Origin: Gymnogyps californianus
Lineage: Eukaryota; Chordata; Aves; Accipitriformes; Cathartidae
Assembly: GCF_018139145.2 (NCBI RefSeq)
Contig: NC_059479.1
Coordinates: 6,572,001-6,636,000 of the forward strand
Length of the DNA stretch: 64,000 bases
Reading direction: 5' to 3'
Part shown: piece by piece, positions 27,756-39,406 of the stretch
Numbering within the stretch: position 1 is the first letter of the stretch
Layout: the number at the start of each line of letters is the position of its first letter
Made by a program: the position numbers and the translations under genes
The notes under the pieces: model-generated
Seen by the model: the letters and a program-made list of their open reading frames with translations, nothing else
What the model was told of the DNA's origin: nothing
Databases searched by the model: none

Positions 27756-28666
27756 ATTCCTCTGTTTGCATTCAAATTTCACCTGAAGGCAGAGGCTATT
27801 TTTTTCCAAGATAAAATGGAAGCGAAGTAAATTGAATTTGCTGCACTTCAGACTTTGTTCCATTCACAATAAGCATGTATTTGGAGAGAAGTTTGATCAG
27901 TACATCAAGACATGGTCAGATTCATTCTAGTGTGACAGAGCAAATGAAATTAGCAGATCTCTACTGATTTTGGGCCCTGGAATTCAGCCACAGGGAAGTT
28001 CTGTTGCCACAGAAGACATTGCAATTGGAACAAAAGAGTTTTTCCTGTTAACATGTAACTATTTCCAAGCTAAATAATAAATAAAGCAGGATAAATCTTT
28101 CCTGGAGATACAGAAGTGTGCTACTTTCCTCCCTCTCATCTTTACCAGTCTTCTACAATTGGTCCAGGTCTCCAATTATAATTCCTCAAAGAAAACAATG
28201 CTAGGGAGAAAGCTATTCTCAACAGCAGCGAGTCCCTTAAAGTTAACAATGGCTGCGTCTTGACTTGACTGCTTTGGTCACTGCTACGTGAAGCAGTGTG
28301 AAGAAATGGATCCTGAGACAGGACCAGTCAGAACAGATGGTGAAGTCTTGCATGACAGAGAAGGGCAGGCATTTAGAAGCACATTTTCTGCAACATGCAT
28401 GACCTTGACCTTTGAGGTGAATTTCCACTTACTTCAAAACATTAGGACTACCTCATTTCCCTATACTCTACTGGGGGAACAGTCTCTCAGTTTGAGCTAT
28501 GAGACCTGCTTAATAAATTAATCACCACTACAGAGCGTTAAAAGCTTGAAAAGTATCTATTAAAATCATTAGGTACAAAAACCATACTCCAGGTCTTTAT
28601 TAGTTCACTACATAGGGGAAATTGCTAGAGAAATGTTACTGCAGGCAAGAACATCTGCTTATTTAC

Positions 28667-28751
28667 CTGGAAGAGGTTTTTGTTGTTATATTGACCCCCC
28701 CCTTCCCTCTCCAAACCAACCCAAGCTTCAGAAGATTCTCTTGAAAAACTA
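28667..28751 (-). other. splice-bounded open segment, possible exon with strong signals
   Basis: Its acceptor has 17 consecutive T followed by CAG, and its donor is CCAG|GTAAATAAG, making it one of the strongest acceptor-donor pairs in the window. The 85-nt segment is open in one frame (starts VFQENLLKLGLVW), entering in phase 1 and leaving in phase 2. It joins in frame with a 34-nt candidate at 26030-26063 (donor CCAT|GTAAGTAAA). The 17-A run that makes the acceptor is simple sequence, so chance is a serious alternative. Confidence 0.18.
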
Positions 28752-28754
28752 CTG

Positions 28755-28771
28755 AAAAAAAAAAAAAAAAA
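28755..28771 (+). repeat. 17-bp poly-A run
   Basis: Simple A homopolymer. On the minus strand it forms the polypyrimidine stretch of the candidate splice acceptor next to 28751. Confidence 0.9.
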
Positions 28772-29693
28772 TCGTCATTCTTTATGTAGTCAATAAAGTT
28801 ACTGCAGAGAACAAACACACAAATGGAACTCCTACAGAATGTCCCTTTCAACTGAAAGCAAGCTCAGAAAAATAACAGTTTGTTTGGGATGGAAAATTGA
28901 CTTTTTAAGGTCTTTACAGAAGGGGAAGTATAAAAAAAAAAATTTGTGATGCGAATAATGTTTTGTCTGTGAATATTTTCAACATTTCTCGTACTGACTC
29001 CAAGGTATGTTGTTCTCAGGACTTGCATGCCAGTGATAGTGGTAGAAAGAGCAGCACAATACAGCAAAACTGCTCCAGAGCTGAAGACCAGACTATTGGC
29101 CAATAAAGCCTGCATGTACATTACCAGAAAACGGTGGCCAGATATTAATCCAAGTGATACCTCTGTGTGTGTTATTTTGAGGTTCTATTCCATCTATCAT
29201 CCCTTCTACTATGCAGTACAGGTGCTCCCCAGTCAAGATCAGATCCAGTCACATGGAGACATTGTAACGGATTTCCCTAGTTACCAAGTACAGATGTAGA
29301 TCTGTTTCATCACCCATCAAACCATTTCTAAATCAGCTAGCTACAGCAAATCTTGATGAAAGATCAAATATAGCATGTGTGGTGGTGGTGGGAAGGTCTT
29401 TCACAACACATTTTTCCCCCCCTCAACAAAATTCAGTGCCTGCCTATCATAATACCAGCATAAAAATAGAAAGAATAAACATTTCACACTAGGTTTTGGA
29501 ATATTTTCACTTTGGCAACACATCAAATACCTTCACGTCTCACAGTTTTAAAGAGTCAAGTGTTGTGGGATGCATAGGTTACAGTTCCACTAAAACTGCC
29601 AGCTCTGGAAAAGAATTTAAAAGCTCTGGGCAAATAGATCCAACACAGTAAAACAGAACTGGCAGCACTGTACAAACTGTTTGTGTGCCAAAA

Positions 29694-29717
29694 TGACGTC
29701 AGCCAGTGAGTCAGCTG
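29694..29717 (+). promoter_or_regulatory. CRE and AP-1/MARE-like site cluster
   Basis: TGACGTCAGC (perfect palindromic CRE, also a CRE-type MARE half) is followed after 3 bp by TGAGTCAGC (AP-1 consensus, TRE-type MARE half), which overlaps an E-box CAGCTG. Three consensus sites in 24 bp suggest an enhancer element for bZIP factors of the CREB/ATF, AP-1 or Maf groups. No promoter or transcript start is visible beside it, and function is inferred from motifs only. Confidence 0.35.
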
Positions 29718-30196
29718 TACGCCTCTATGTTCCCTGGCACACTAGAAAAAAAACCATTATCAGTGCTACTACATGGGGACCAATAATGATATTACTGATA
29801 CTGCCTTCATGCTCAAAGTCACAGCAGTAGTATCTGAAGCCTTATATTAGCTTCCCTGTGTTTTCTTACTTCACCCACTGCTGTGTAAGGCAGAAACAAA
29901 GAAAGTTGCAACACAGATTATATATTCATCACAGCTAGAGCAGCCTAATACAATAAAGTCAGTGCCACAGTGTCACTTGTCACTTTCAGAGCATGAGATG
30001 AAATGATGCCATCTGCGAGAGAAAATAAAATGGGGAAGTGAGTCATAGCATACTCTGAGAAAATGGCACAGCCACTCTGGAGCTGGAGAGAAAATGATGG
30101 TGGAAGGGCAATCAGAAAGCCACAGCAGTAGTGATTACCTCTTAACTCATATAAAGACATAGTTTGTTTTAGTCTTTAGAAGCATCACTTGATAAA

Positions 30197-30270
30197 CCTG
30201 CTATGCACACCTGCACTTTTATCGTAGTTTTTTTTTTTATATCTGCTAAACACACCTGCATTTTTATGAC
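30197..30270 (+). repeat. imperfect 45-bp tandem duplication
   Basis: CCTGCTATGCACACCTGCAC starting at 30197 recurs as TCTGCTAAACACACCTGCAT starting at 30242, each followed by TTTTAT. The first unit ends in a T run. Two copies only, with a few differences between them. Confidence 0.75.
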
Positions 30271-31534
30271 TGTGTGTGCCTGAAGGCCCTGTAGTAGCAG
30301 GGCCAAGGATATCTTTGGAAAATTAGAATATCATTAAGCAAATTTAAATTCATGTGAACAATCAATAGATCACGAATTCGATTTTAAGTCATTCCAAAAT
30401 ATACTATTTTTTAGTTGATGAAACAAATCAAGTATTTGCAACTTGCAAGCTTTCAGCATCTGAATTTCATTTTAGGAAGTTCTCTGTCCAAAGTGAAAAA
30501 TCTAGCACAAAGTCCATACTCAAGACAGGTGTCCAAGTCAAAAAAAAAAACCAACAAAAAAACAGGTCTTTGAAGTCTATTTATCATTCTACTTTTTTAA
30601 CAGTTCTGTTTTATACAACTCTGCAATAATTCTATACATACTAGGAGTAATATAAGCTTAAAAATCCAGGTATAAATTATCTTTTAAAAGAGTGAAAGAA
30701 CTACATTTTTCCATGAATATAATTTTTTTAAAATCCTATAAACAAATGTTTTGTGATATCCAACAACATCTGGTATAAAACATGCTTCATGACTATGGAG
30801 GAAAGTATGTGTTTTCTTTATTAACCCACCTAAACTCTTGCTGCCAAATAGGCTTCAGCTTGACCACAGATGCTGAACTGGCAAGGTGCTAATCCCATCT
30901 TTGTTTACAACCAACAGAAGGCTGCAACTTCGACCTTCAACTACCAGGCACTCCAGATCTCTGAAGTCAATTTCTCACTGTTTTTCACTGCTGTGTGTAT
31001 CACTTGAAGAACATCTGATCCACGTACTCCCAATAGAAGATAAAACGTATAGCTTTTTAAGGATACTATTGGTGTAGTAAGTAACACAGAGTCCATTGGT
31101 TAGCTCGCTCTGTCATAAGTAACAGTAATTTGTATCATACTGCATTAGGCTGCTAAAGGAGACATCAGCAATCTATTTTGTAACAGATGGTTATTTCTAA
31201 AGGTGAGGGTTTAAATTCCTACATCATTCATCACCAACAAACTGTAAAAAAAATTCATAAACCACAGCATGTTTTAGTAAGATCTTACCAGCTACCAGCA
31301 ACTCAATAGAAAAAAGTTTGCATGAATGCCACTCAACCATATTACACATATACATTCATGTCAGGTGGTCAGATACTGTAAAATCAATTACTGCTTGTTG
31401 CCCAGATATTTGATGAGTTGCTCAATACCATGAATGTGGATCAGATTGCTAAACCCTTGCTTGATGTTGTAAAGATATTTCTTTTCTCCTTTATGTCATA
31501 TGGCATTATTGATTTAGCTTACTAGTTTCTTACA

Positions 31535-31601
31535 GAAGCACTGAAAAAGTGCTTCCATTCACCTATGCCAGATTAAGCTACAGGTCTGCAGTTACAGACC
31601 T
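31535..31601. repeat. two neighbouring short hairpins
   Basis: GAAGCACT and AGTGCTTC (8-bp arms, 5-nt loop, 31535-31555) are followed 26 bp later by AGGTCTG and CAGACCT (7-bp arms, 6-nt loop, 31582-31601). There is no longer precursor-like fold that would support a miRNA. Confidence 0.7.
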
Positions 31602-33038
31602 CAAAGATACAAATCAGTGTTTCTACCATGACAATGAACGGATGACTGAAAAATGGATAACTTGTTTGCTTTAACAAGATTTAATGGTATACACTTAACT
31701 TTTATGTCTGCTTATAAGGAGCTTAATAGAATAACTCTTTTTCTTTTTTTCATTCTTATACCTAATAATTCCAAATAATGAAACTACAGATTCTACACAC
31801 CTGAATAAAACCATTAAGGTGACCTAACGATTTGGTTACCTATGGTAAAGCCACCACAGTTAAAAGACTTGTTGGTCCTCAGCTAAGCCTTATACCAGTG
31901 CCAGGTGTGTTCCACATGCAAAATGGAGAGTGCTGGCTGAAATCACCCTGCAGTGGAGAGCAGGTAACCTCAGCTGGTGAGCAGCAACTTGCTAACTTAC
32001 AGATCATGTCACTTCTGACTGATGTCAAACCCTTTTCCACTTCCACGAAAGCCAAATACTGATAATTCTACCCAGTAATAGTGAACTTCACCAAGTTCAG
32101 TCTTTGAATTTGCCAAAACCTACAAGTTCAACCAAGTAAGTCCGCTAAAAATCCTGCGAGCTGTGGCAAGGAGAAAGGCCCTTACTGAACAGCACACTCT
32201 TTGAGACACCGAAGTCCTAATGCGATTCAAACTTTCATGCCTCAGCGGGGTTTGTTGTATGGTAGTACCTCAGTAAAATGTCACTTTTCTATGTCAGCAA
32301 AGAAGGCGGCTGTCCACCAGCACTGAACATACAAAGAGAATGAGGAACACCATGCCTGCTATTCCTCCACAGGACAAGTCTGTCTTCTAGTCATCGCTCC
32401 CGCCTTGCTGCCCCCCTCCGCCCAAGTCTGAGTTAATGATTTTCCAAGCAGATGGCTGCTGCTGGTAAATAGATAAATTATAGCCAGCAGAAAGCATGAA
32501 GCTTGGGATCACTGCCATGGTGAAAAATTGAGTCCTAAGGTAATAATATTATATGTAACTTAACACTGCATCTAAAAAAATAAAACCTAAATCTTTAGAG
32601 CCTAGTATGCTTTACAAAGAAAGCTAACAGTTTCCTTTCTTATGCCTGAAGATTTGCAATCACTAGGTTTTTGAACTGTCTTTTTTTCATTAGTCTCATG
32701 CTTCCAAATATGATCTATTATTTGGCAGCAAAGGCAGCAAAACATTTGTTCCCTCTCAGTACAGCTGCAACCAATTGGATTTTAAAAAAATGGTATTGGA
32801 GATCCAACTGTCCTCTATCATGTTGATTTTTCCATGGTAACAGGGTTGTATTTTTTTCCTTTGGGGGTGGTGAAGGGAACAGGATGAAGAAATGCATTTC
32901 CAGTGTTCTCTGCTTTTCCAATTCTCATCCCTCCACACACTGATAGAAGGGATTGGACTAGACTCCAGAATTGCATACTATGAAACTTTTTAAAATGTAT
33001 ATTTGTATAAAACAATCTTTTGTCTTTTTCATTTTCAG

Positions 33039-33230
33039 GCATGCAAACATAAAGAAACTCCAAACTACATCATAATATCTAAACATGAAGAAGACAGTGG
33101 ACAGTTTACTGTGGCCTTTTACCTAGAATCTCTGAAAGGAAACCAAGCAAATCTGCTCCCCTTTCAGATATATGACAATACACTGAAGACGGTACCGCAT
33201 GTAGATTACAGCAGTATTTACTTGAGATAA
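33039..33230 (+). other. acceptor followed by a 63-codon open frame
   Basis: GTCTTTTTCATTTTCAG is a strong acceptor. The following frame is open for 63 codons to TGA, starting ACKHKETPNYIIISKHEED, with mixed charged and hydrophobic residues of plausible globular composition. No donor is obvious before the stop, so it would be a terminal exon, but no clear polyadenylation context follows closely. Family not recognised. Confidence 0.15.
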
Positions 33231-33825
33231 CCAAATGAACAAAAACTTGCCATAAATTACTTAAGGACTAATATTAGTGCTAAGCTAGAAAGCTGACCAT
33301 GTAAAAACTGTGGACACATAATAATATGGTCAAATAGACTTAATTTCAAACAAAAGGTTGTATTTTTTGTACTATATGCAAAATACCAAAACCAGCATAG
33401 TACATAGGTTAGTACAGAAATATGGCATAGTACATGAATAACTTAATACATTCAAGTTCTGGCAGAAAACACAAGAAAGGAACAAATATCAGCTGAAAAT
33501 ATCTGGCTTTCTCAGAGGTTGCTAGTGCCAGACTTAGACTACAATTGCATCTCAGACCAACAGTTGCCCCATTGCAGTGCCACCAGCCTCAGATCTGGTA
33601 AAGGATGCTTCACTTGTCATTCTTACTCCACCAGGCACTGAGGGTTTACCAGGTCAGTCTGATCCTGTTTGAAAAACAGAGTTAAAGAAAACCACAGAAG
33701 AACAAACCACAGCCATTTGGTACCTATAGTCTTAAAACTATAGCCCCTGAACACACTGGAATAAAGCATGAATTTGCCATTGCAGGTATTTCAAATTAAG
33801 ATTTTTGTATCAGGTATTATTGAGT

Positions 33826-33849
33826 AAAAAATAAAAATAAAATAAAAAT
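33826..33849 (+). repeat. (AAAAAT)n simple repeat
   Basis: AAAAAATAAAAATAAAATAA pattern. Confidence 0.85.
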
Positions 33850-34111
33850 CCAAAAGTGGTAGGTAGCAGATGAGCTGACAAGCCTCAGCCAGGCACTTGC
33901 AGGGAGGAGGGTGGAGGAAGGGAATTCCTCCGTTTCTGAATTGCAATTTACCTCTGCAAAACATTTAAGATAAAAAAAAAAAAAACCACAAAATGCAATT
34001 TTGGAGAGAATCAAACACAAGGGCATTCATTGGAGCCAAGTGTTTCAGAGCAATAGGACTCACTTGTCAAATACAAAAGTCAACTTCTGGTTTAATGCCG
34101 AATTAGGAAGG

Positions 34112-34155
34112 GGAAAAAAAACCCAAACAAAAAAACCCCACACAAAACCACAAGA
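34112..34155 (+). repeat. A/C-rich low-complexity tract
   Basis: GGGGAAAAAAAACCCAAAC followed by further A/C sequence up to ACCACAAG. It shows no coding signal. Confidence 0.8.
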
Positions 34156-35224
34156 AGCCTGAGTGGCAATGCAATTGCTGTTTGGTAACACTTCAGATAA
34201 ACTCTTCTAACCCTTCTGGTCCTTATCTCACAAGTGTGGAACAACTCAGGAATGCTGTGATAGATCTTCGGCTTCTCAGAAAAGTATTGACTTGATAAGC
34301 TGGAATTTCTCACCAGGTTTCTGTGAATTTTGTGAAGTTTACTAGACACATGTTTGGAGCCCAATATATTAGAATGAGTTAAACGATTTATGTAAGAGGT
34401 GGGAGAGAAACTATAATGCTAAAAGAAGTTGTATTCTGCTGCTTAAAATCCATCCCAGTATCTGACATTGATTCTCCTGTTTGACTTGATCAATATTTAA
34501 GCCAGTCAACTTTAACAGACAGACATTTCATAATGTAGTTTCTGGCAATTGTTCTCCTTATCTGTAATAAATTTTCCTATATATTATAGTTTAATTAGCT
34601 ATCCAGAGTATTCCTATCAGCTGAAAAACACTAAGACAAGCAGGATTTGACAATATGATTATTTATCAGCCAGTGTAATAAAGAATTAAGAAGACATATG
34701 GATGATATAAGTGTAATAATTTTGAGGATTTAAAGACAAAAGGAAGTTAAAATACATAAGTAGAACAATACAAAAGAACAGACACAGATCAGAGAAAATA
34801 CTCTCAGGGCATCAATGACCAATTTTTCAAAATAGGCACACAATAAAAGAAACTCAAGCCGTAACAGTGTCAGAGCAGTCCTCTAAGTTCATAAACGGAA
34901 CTGTTCTGCAAGGCATCTACGCAAAAAAGGTCTTTGGAATAAGGAGAGATATTCCCCTGAGTTTTCCACCTCATCTGCTGCCTTGCAAAGCCAAAATAAG
35001 TTTTGCTGCCTTCACCTCCTGTTAGCACTGCACGTCAACAGAGATTCTCTTTTCTTGTGAAAGTAGACCGATTTCCTAAATTTCAACCAGTTAGGCCAGG
35101 ACAAACATACGGAAGGCATCAGTTTTGCATTAATGCAATTATAACTTATCTTTCAGAGCTTGACAAGATTGTGTATCAGTCACTCCGAGTGACTTTTCAG
35201 GGAAGGCAGTCAAAGGAGTATTTA

Positions 35225-35243
35225 AAAACAACAAACAAACAAA
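35225..35243 (+). repeat. (AAAC)n microsatellite
   Basis: A short CAAA-unit tract. Confidence 0.8.
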
Positions 35244-35692
35244 CTCAACTCAGCACACTAGATATAGTTATTTTAGTCACTGCACCACGTACATGGAAGC
35301 CTATAACAACATTTTTAAAATCACTTTGAGGAGCACAAGCTGATGGTACGCAGTGTCAGATTTCATCTTTACTAGAGCAAGGGTGATTCACAGCAGATGC
35401 CTCATAACTGAGTCTTGGGAAAACACTGCTGGATCCATACGTGTCCCATTAGCTTTTTAAAGGTTTTAAAGTATGAAATACCACAAGGTAGAATTATGCA
35501 GGTTGACAGCATATGACCAATACTGTTAGGATATGTACTCCATTTATTATCTCAGTTATAACTAGTAACTTCAATGTGCACAACAGATTTCTTTGCATGT
35601 TAAGTGTGTTTCTGTACACTGTTTATTCTGCAAAACAACATCTGATTAATTGCATTGCAGCCAAAGACTGAACTTCAATATCACTGGATTTA

Positions 35693-35712
35693 AAAACAAA
35701 CAAACAAACAAA
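35693..35712 (+). repeat. (AAAC)n microsatellite
   Basis: Four CAAA units, about 470 bp from the similar tract at 35225. Confidence 0.85.
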
Positions 35713-38537
35713 TTCTTAGAGCCACCCAAGCACGTGCTTATACTACTATAAAGTAAAAGCTAAGGTATAAGAGAATGTATGTTTGCAGAAGACATAGCAT
35801 TTATTCATAGGCATCACTGTTGAGCTACTTTTTTCAGCTATAAGTAACCAATTTCAGTTGTTTTGAACCCTAAATGAAACAAGAGACAATGCCACTCAAC
35901 TCCTTTGAGCAAATATCTACAGATATTACAACACTGATTTAGAATGATGACTGTCTTAATATAATGCACAATGATGTGAAATATTTCATCATTTATTAGA
36001 AACTATTAAAAATGTGAGTTCTTTTGAAGGAAAAGTTGAAGAACAATACTTGAAAAATACCTACTTTTTCAAAATATCAAGCAAATACACACACATTTTT
36101 TAATAACTTGTTCCCTATCTTCATTTCTTAAAAGTTGATATTTGCTTGTTTTTAAAAATGGACTTCAGCAATCTTTTGCTATTTGATCATGAATATTTCA
36201 GAATACCCTTTGGAAACAGAGGCTATTCTAAAGAAAAAAAAAAATTCCGAGACAAAATCCAGACTTGATGAAACAAAAGGAAAAAAAAAGAAAGACCTAA
36301 CACAAAAAAGGGGGAAGTAAATTTCAAGTACTTTTTGCAGTTGACTGAATTACTCGGCTGCAGCTATGAGACAAAAATGTAGAGATTCAATAGTGACATG
36401 AGAAATAATTATGTCTTCCAGTCAGAAATCACAACCTTGGAAGTTATGAATCAATATAAATGGCAAAACTATTGACATTTCTATTTTCCTTTCTATTGCT
36501 AGAGAAACACTCTAATTAAAGCATAGCTTGACATACTTGGTAAATAAATGCCGCCTCAGTTACGTATTACATCCAATCTGAACAAAGTTCACTTCATATG
36601 GTAGAAACTTAACAAATGTTTTAAGACCTTAGTTTTGATACACCAGTGAATTATAGAGCACGATTCCTTCTTCATAGTTGCATCCTAGCAGCATATATAT
36701 TAAAAAAGTGCTGAAAACTGATTTTGCTGAAACTAATGCCCCCTCCTCTTGTCTTCAAATTCTGTAATTCAGTATATTAGTATATATGGCCAAAGGGTAA
36801 TTGGATATAATTCACTTGATTTCTTCCCCTGTTCTTTTGCTTGGGGTCTTCCTCAACAAGACACACAGGTCACCTAAACCTGAATTTCTGCTTGGATTAA
36901 TTTCATGTCAAAAGAGTCTTACATGACTAGCACACACTTAACAGGTTCTTCGATTAGCACCATGGATTTTCACTGCCTTAATGAATGTAACTGTCTTCTA
37001 GTGTCTCATGCAATTTTCCTTTCACATCATCATCCTACTTTAAAATAAATTTTCAAGGCTTGAAGAACTTTCTTCACCTTAGACAATACAGCAGTCTGAC
37101 AGAACCAGAGTACAGGGAAGAGAGGACCTTCCCACCTCTGAGTAGAGACCAGCTACGTGCTGCTTATTCCCCTTACAGTTTACTGCCTCTGTTTCATGGT
37201 TTTGCCTTTTTTTTTTTTTGAACCACATTGTGGTTAAGAACTACAAAATTTAGACCACATAGTTACTTTTGTGTAACATTGCATTCCTATTCTGTAATTT
37301 CACTGCATCATTAGGGTACTCCAGGACATAATAGTATTGCTACTAACATACCATTATGTGTTATACAGAGATGAGGAAAATCTAGCTTTATAACAAGGCC
37401 TGCAACCTTTAGAACCTTTACTAAACTGACATTATTTAGTTGACTGTTCATCACTCTCTGTGGAGTCTTATTGCTTCATTAAAATTAAGTTATTCTACTG
37501 TTTGACAGCTTCATACGGTTAAGAACATACAGTTATAACCTTTTCCTTGGTCTCTTTTCTTCAATTACCATTTTTTGATAGCTCTATGTCATGATGTATT
37601 TCTCAAAATCATTGTCTAATTTGCACAATTCAAATCACTCTGCTTTTTGACCTTGCTCCATACTCCATGGTAGGAACACACTTTAATTCTCAATAATCAT
37701 GCTGTGCTTATATTCTGAAGTAACAGAAGTCAAACGTACACAAATGGCAATCAAATCCTTACAGAGTTTTTGAAACTACTTCTCAATTTCCTAATTACTT
37801 TGCCTTCTTTGCTTGCACTCCCCATCCTTCACCACCACCCCCCAGCAGCACACATATTCCTGTGACCCTCTCTCCCAGTACAGTAGTAGGTACCTAATGA
37901 GGTGGCAGTGTCAGTGCTCATCCAATTTTCCTCCCCCTAACATGTTGTCAACAAGATCATAAGTAAGTGTTACTGAAAAAGTAAGCAAGCACTTTTTCAT
38001 TATTCCAAGCCCTCAAAAATAAATTTAATCCGTCACGTGCAATTTCTCCAGAAAACCCACATGGCCCCAGTAACAGTCTACTGCATCCTCATTTTCACTT
38101 GTGCTTACCTACTATAGAAGTTCCTTACGGCTATCACTACTGACAGCTTGTTTGCAATCTCAGCTGTGACTTATCTTGAGTAACAATCTCTTGTTTACTT
38201 ACACTTTTATTTTACATTCTCAGTATTGACTTAATAGAAGCAAATCAAAAGTAGCAGTTTCTACCTTCTGTACAAATTTGCGTGCCATAGCGTATTAGAT
38301 GTATTGAAACATGCTACATTTTTATACTTAAAAAGTAGCAACTTATTTTCAGGTATCATGTTGTAATTTCTATATTACAGTAACATATCCACAAGACTGA
38401 TACTTCCCACTTATGAATAGGGAAACCAGAGTATCTACATAAAGAACCTTTATGCAGACAAACTAACAATTAGAATTAAAGGTCGGGCAAATCTCTCAGT
38501 GGAACTCAGACTGCAAAAACTGTGTATGTGCTCTTAC

Positions 38538-38618
38538 CTCGTAGTGGTGGCCCATCACAACAGTAATCAGTACCTCCTTCAAAAGTAGCCGAAGTTTAGA
38601 ATTATTGTGAAAACAGAC
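38538..38618 (-). other. splice-bounded open segment, possible exon
   Basis: The donor CGAG|GTAAGAGC is close to consensus; the acceptor GAATTATTCAG has a poor pyrimidine tract. The 81-nt segment is open in phase 0-0 (starts VCFHNNSKLRLLLKEVL), hydrophobic and helix-like. Family not recognised. Confidence 0.18.
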
Positions 38619-39023
38619 CTGAATAATTCATTTCATGGTACATAACTGTAAGAGACACTTCATCGCAGTTTTGCAATGAAATCTAGTTTTACTATTTGAA
38701 ATGCCAAAGCAATGTATGTCATGAGCAATCTGACCGTAAGCGGGGTGGGGAGAGGATGACAACCTGACAATTACAGTTTAGTCACACTATTATAAAATAC
38801 AACAATCAATTCCATTATACAGCATTCCTTGAATAATAAGCAATGCTAGTAAAGTCTGATCAAGCTATGGCTGTATTTTGCAGTTGTTAATAAATCAGTT
38901 AGCATAGCTACACAAAAGGAAAGCTTTCCGTTTTCAAGAGATTACCATTTCAAGCTCTGTTTTCAATACAATTAATACAGGGTTGTTTATATGACAGATA
39001 GAATGGACTGTGCCATCCACAGG

Positions 39024-39075
39024 TTGGGTTTTGTGGGTTTTGTTTGGTTGGTTGGTTTGGTTTATTTGACTGTTG
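39024..39075 (-). repeat. G/T-rich tract (CCAAA type on the minus strand)
   Basis: GGGTTTTGTGGGTTTTG followed by repeated TTGG units is the reverse complement of the CCAAA-type tracts found elsewhere in the window. Confidence 0.8.
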
Positions 39076-39211
39076 ATTTTTATTTTATATATAGTATGAC
39101 TAGCTAAGGAATAAATATTGTCACCTACATAAATCAACAGAAAACAAGGCGAGTAATAAACTTCATGCTTACACAACAACCAGTCCTACACCCTTTATTT
39201 CTACAGATTAC

Positions 39212-39406
39212 CTTGCCTTCAAGTTTTCTCCAATACAAATTTTTGAATGGGTATTAGAATATGAAATGCAGCCATATCACCAGAGAGAACATCCTGACTC
39301 TGATCTTCCTGCAAAGCCCCAACTATTCTAGAAACCTCCACACTGTGCCCAGAAGGGTACCTAATTCTCAAAACATGAGTACCAAACAAATAAGAGGTGT
39401 TTAAAA
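39212..39406 (-). other. splice-bounded segment, possibly a non-coding exon
   Basis: A long T run ending TGTATTTATTTAG forms a strong acceptor and GCAAG|GTAATCTG a good donor, 195 nt apart. One frame is open for most of the length but meets TGA just before the donor, so it cannot be an ordinary internal coding exon. Confidence 0.12.
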
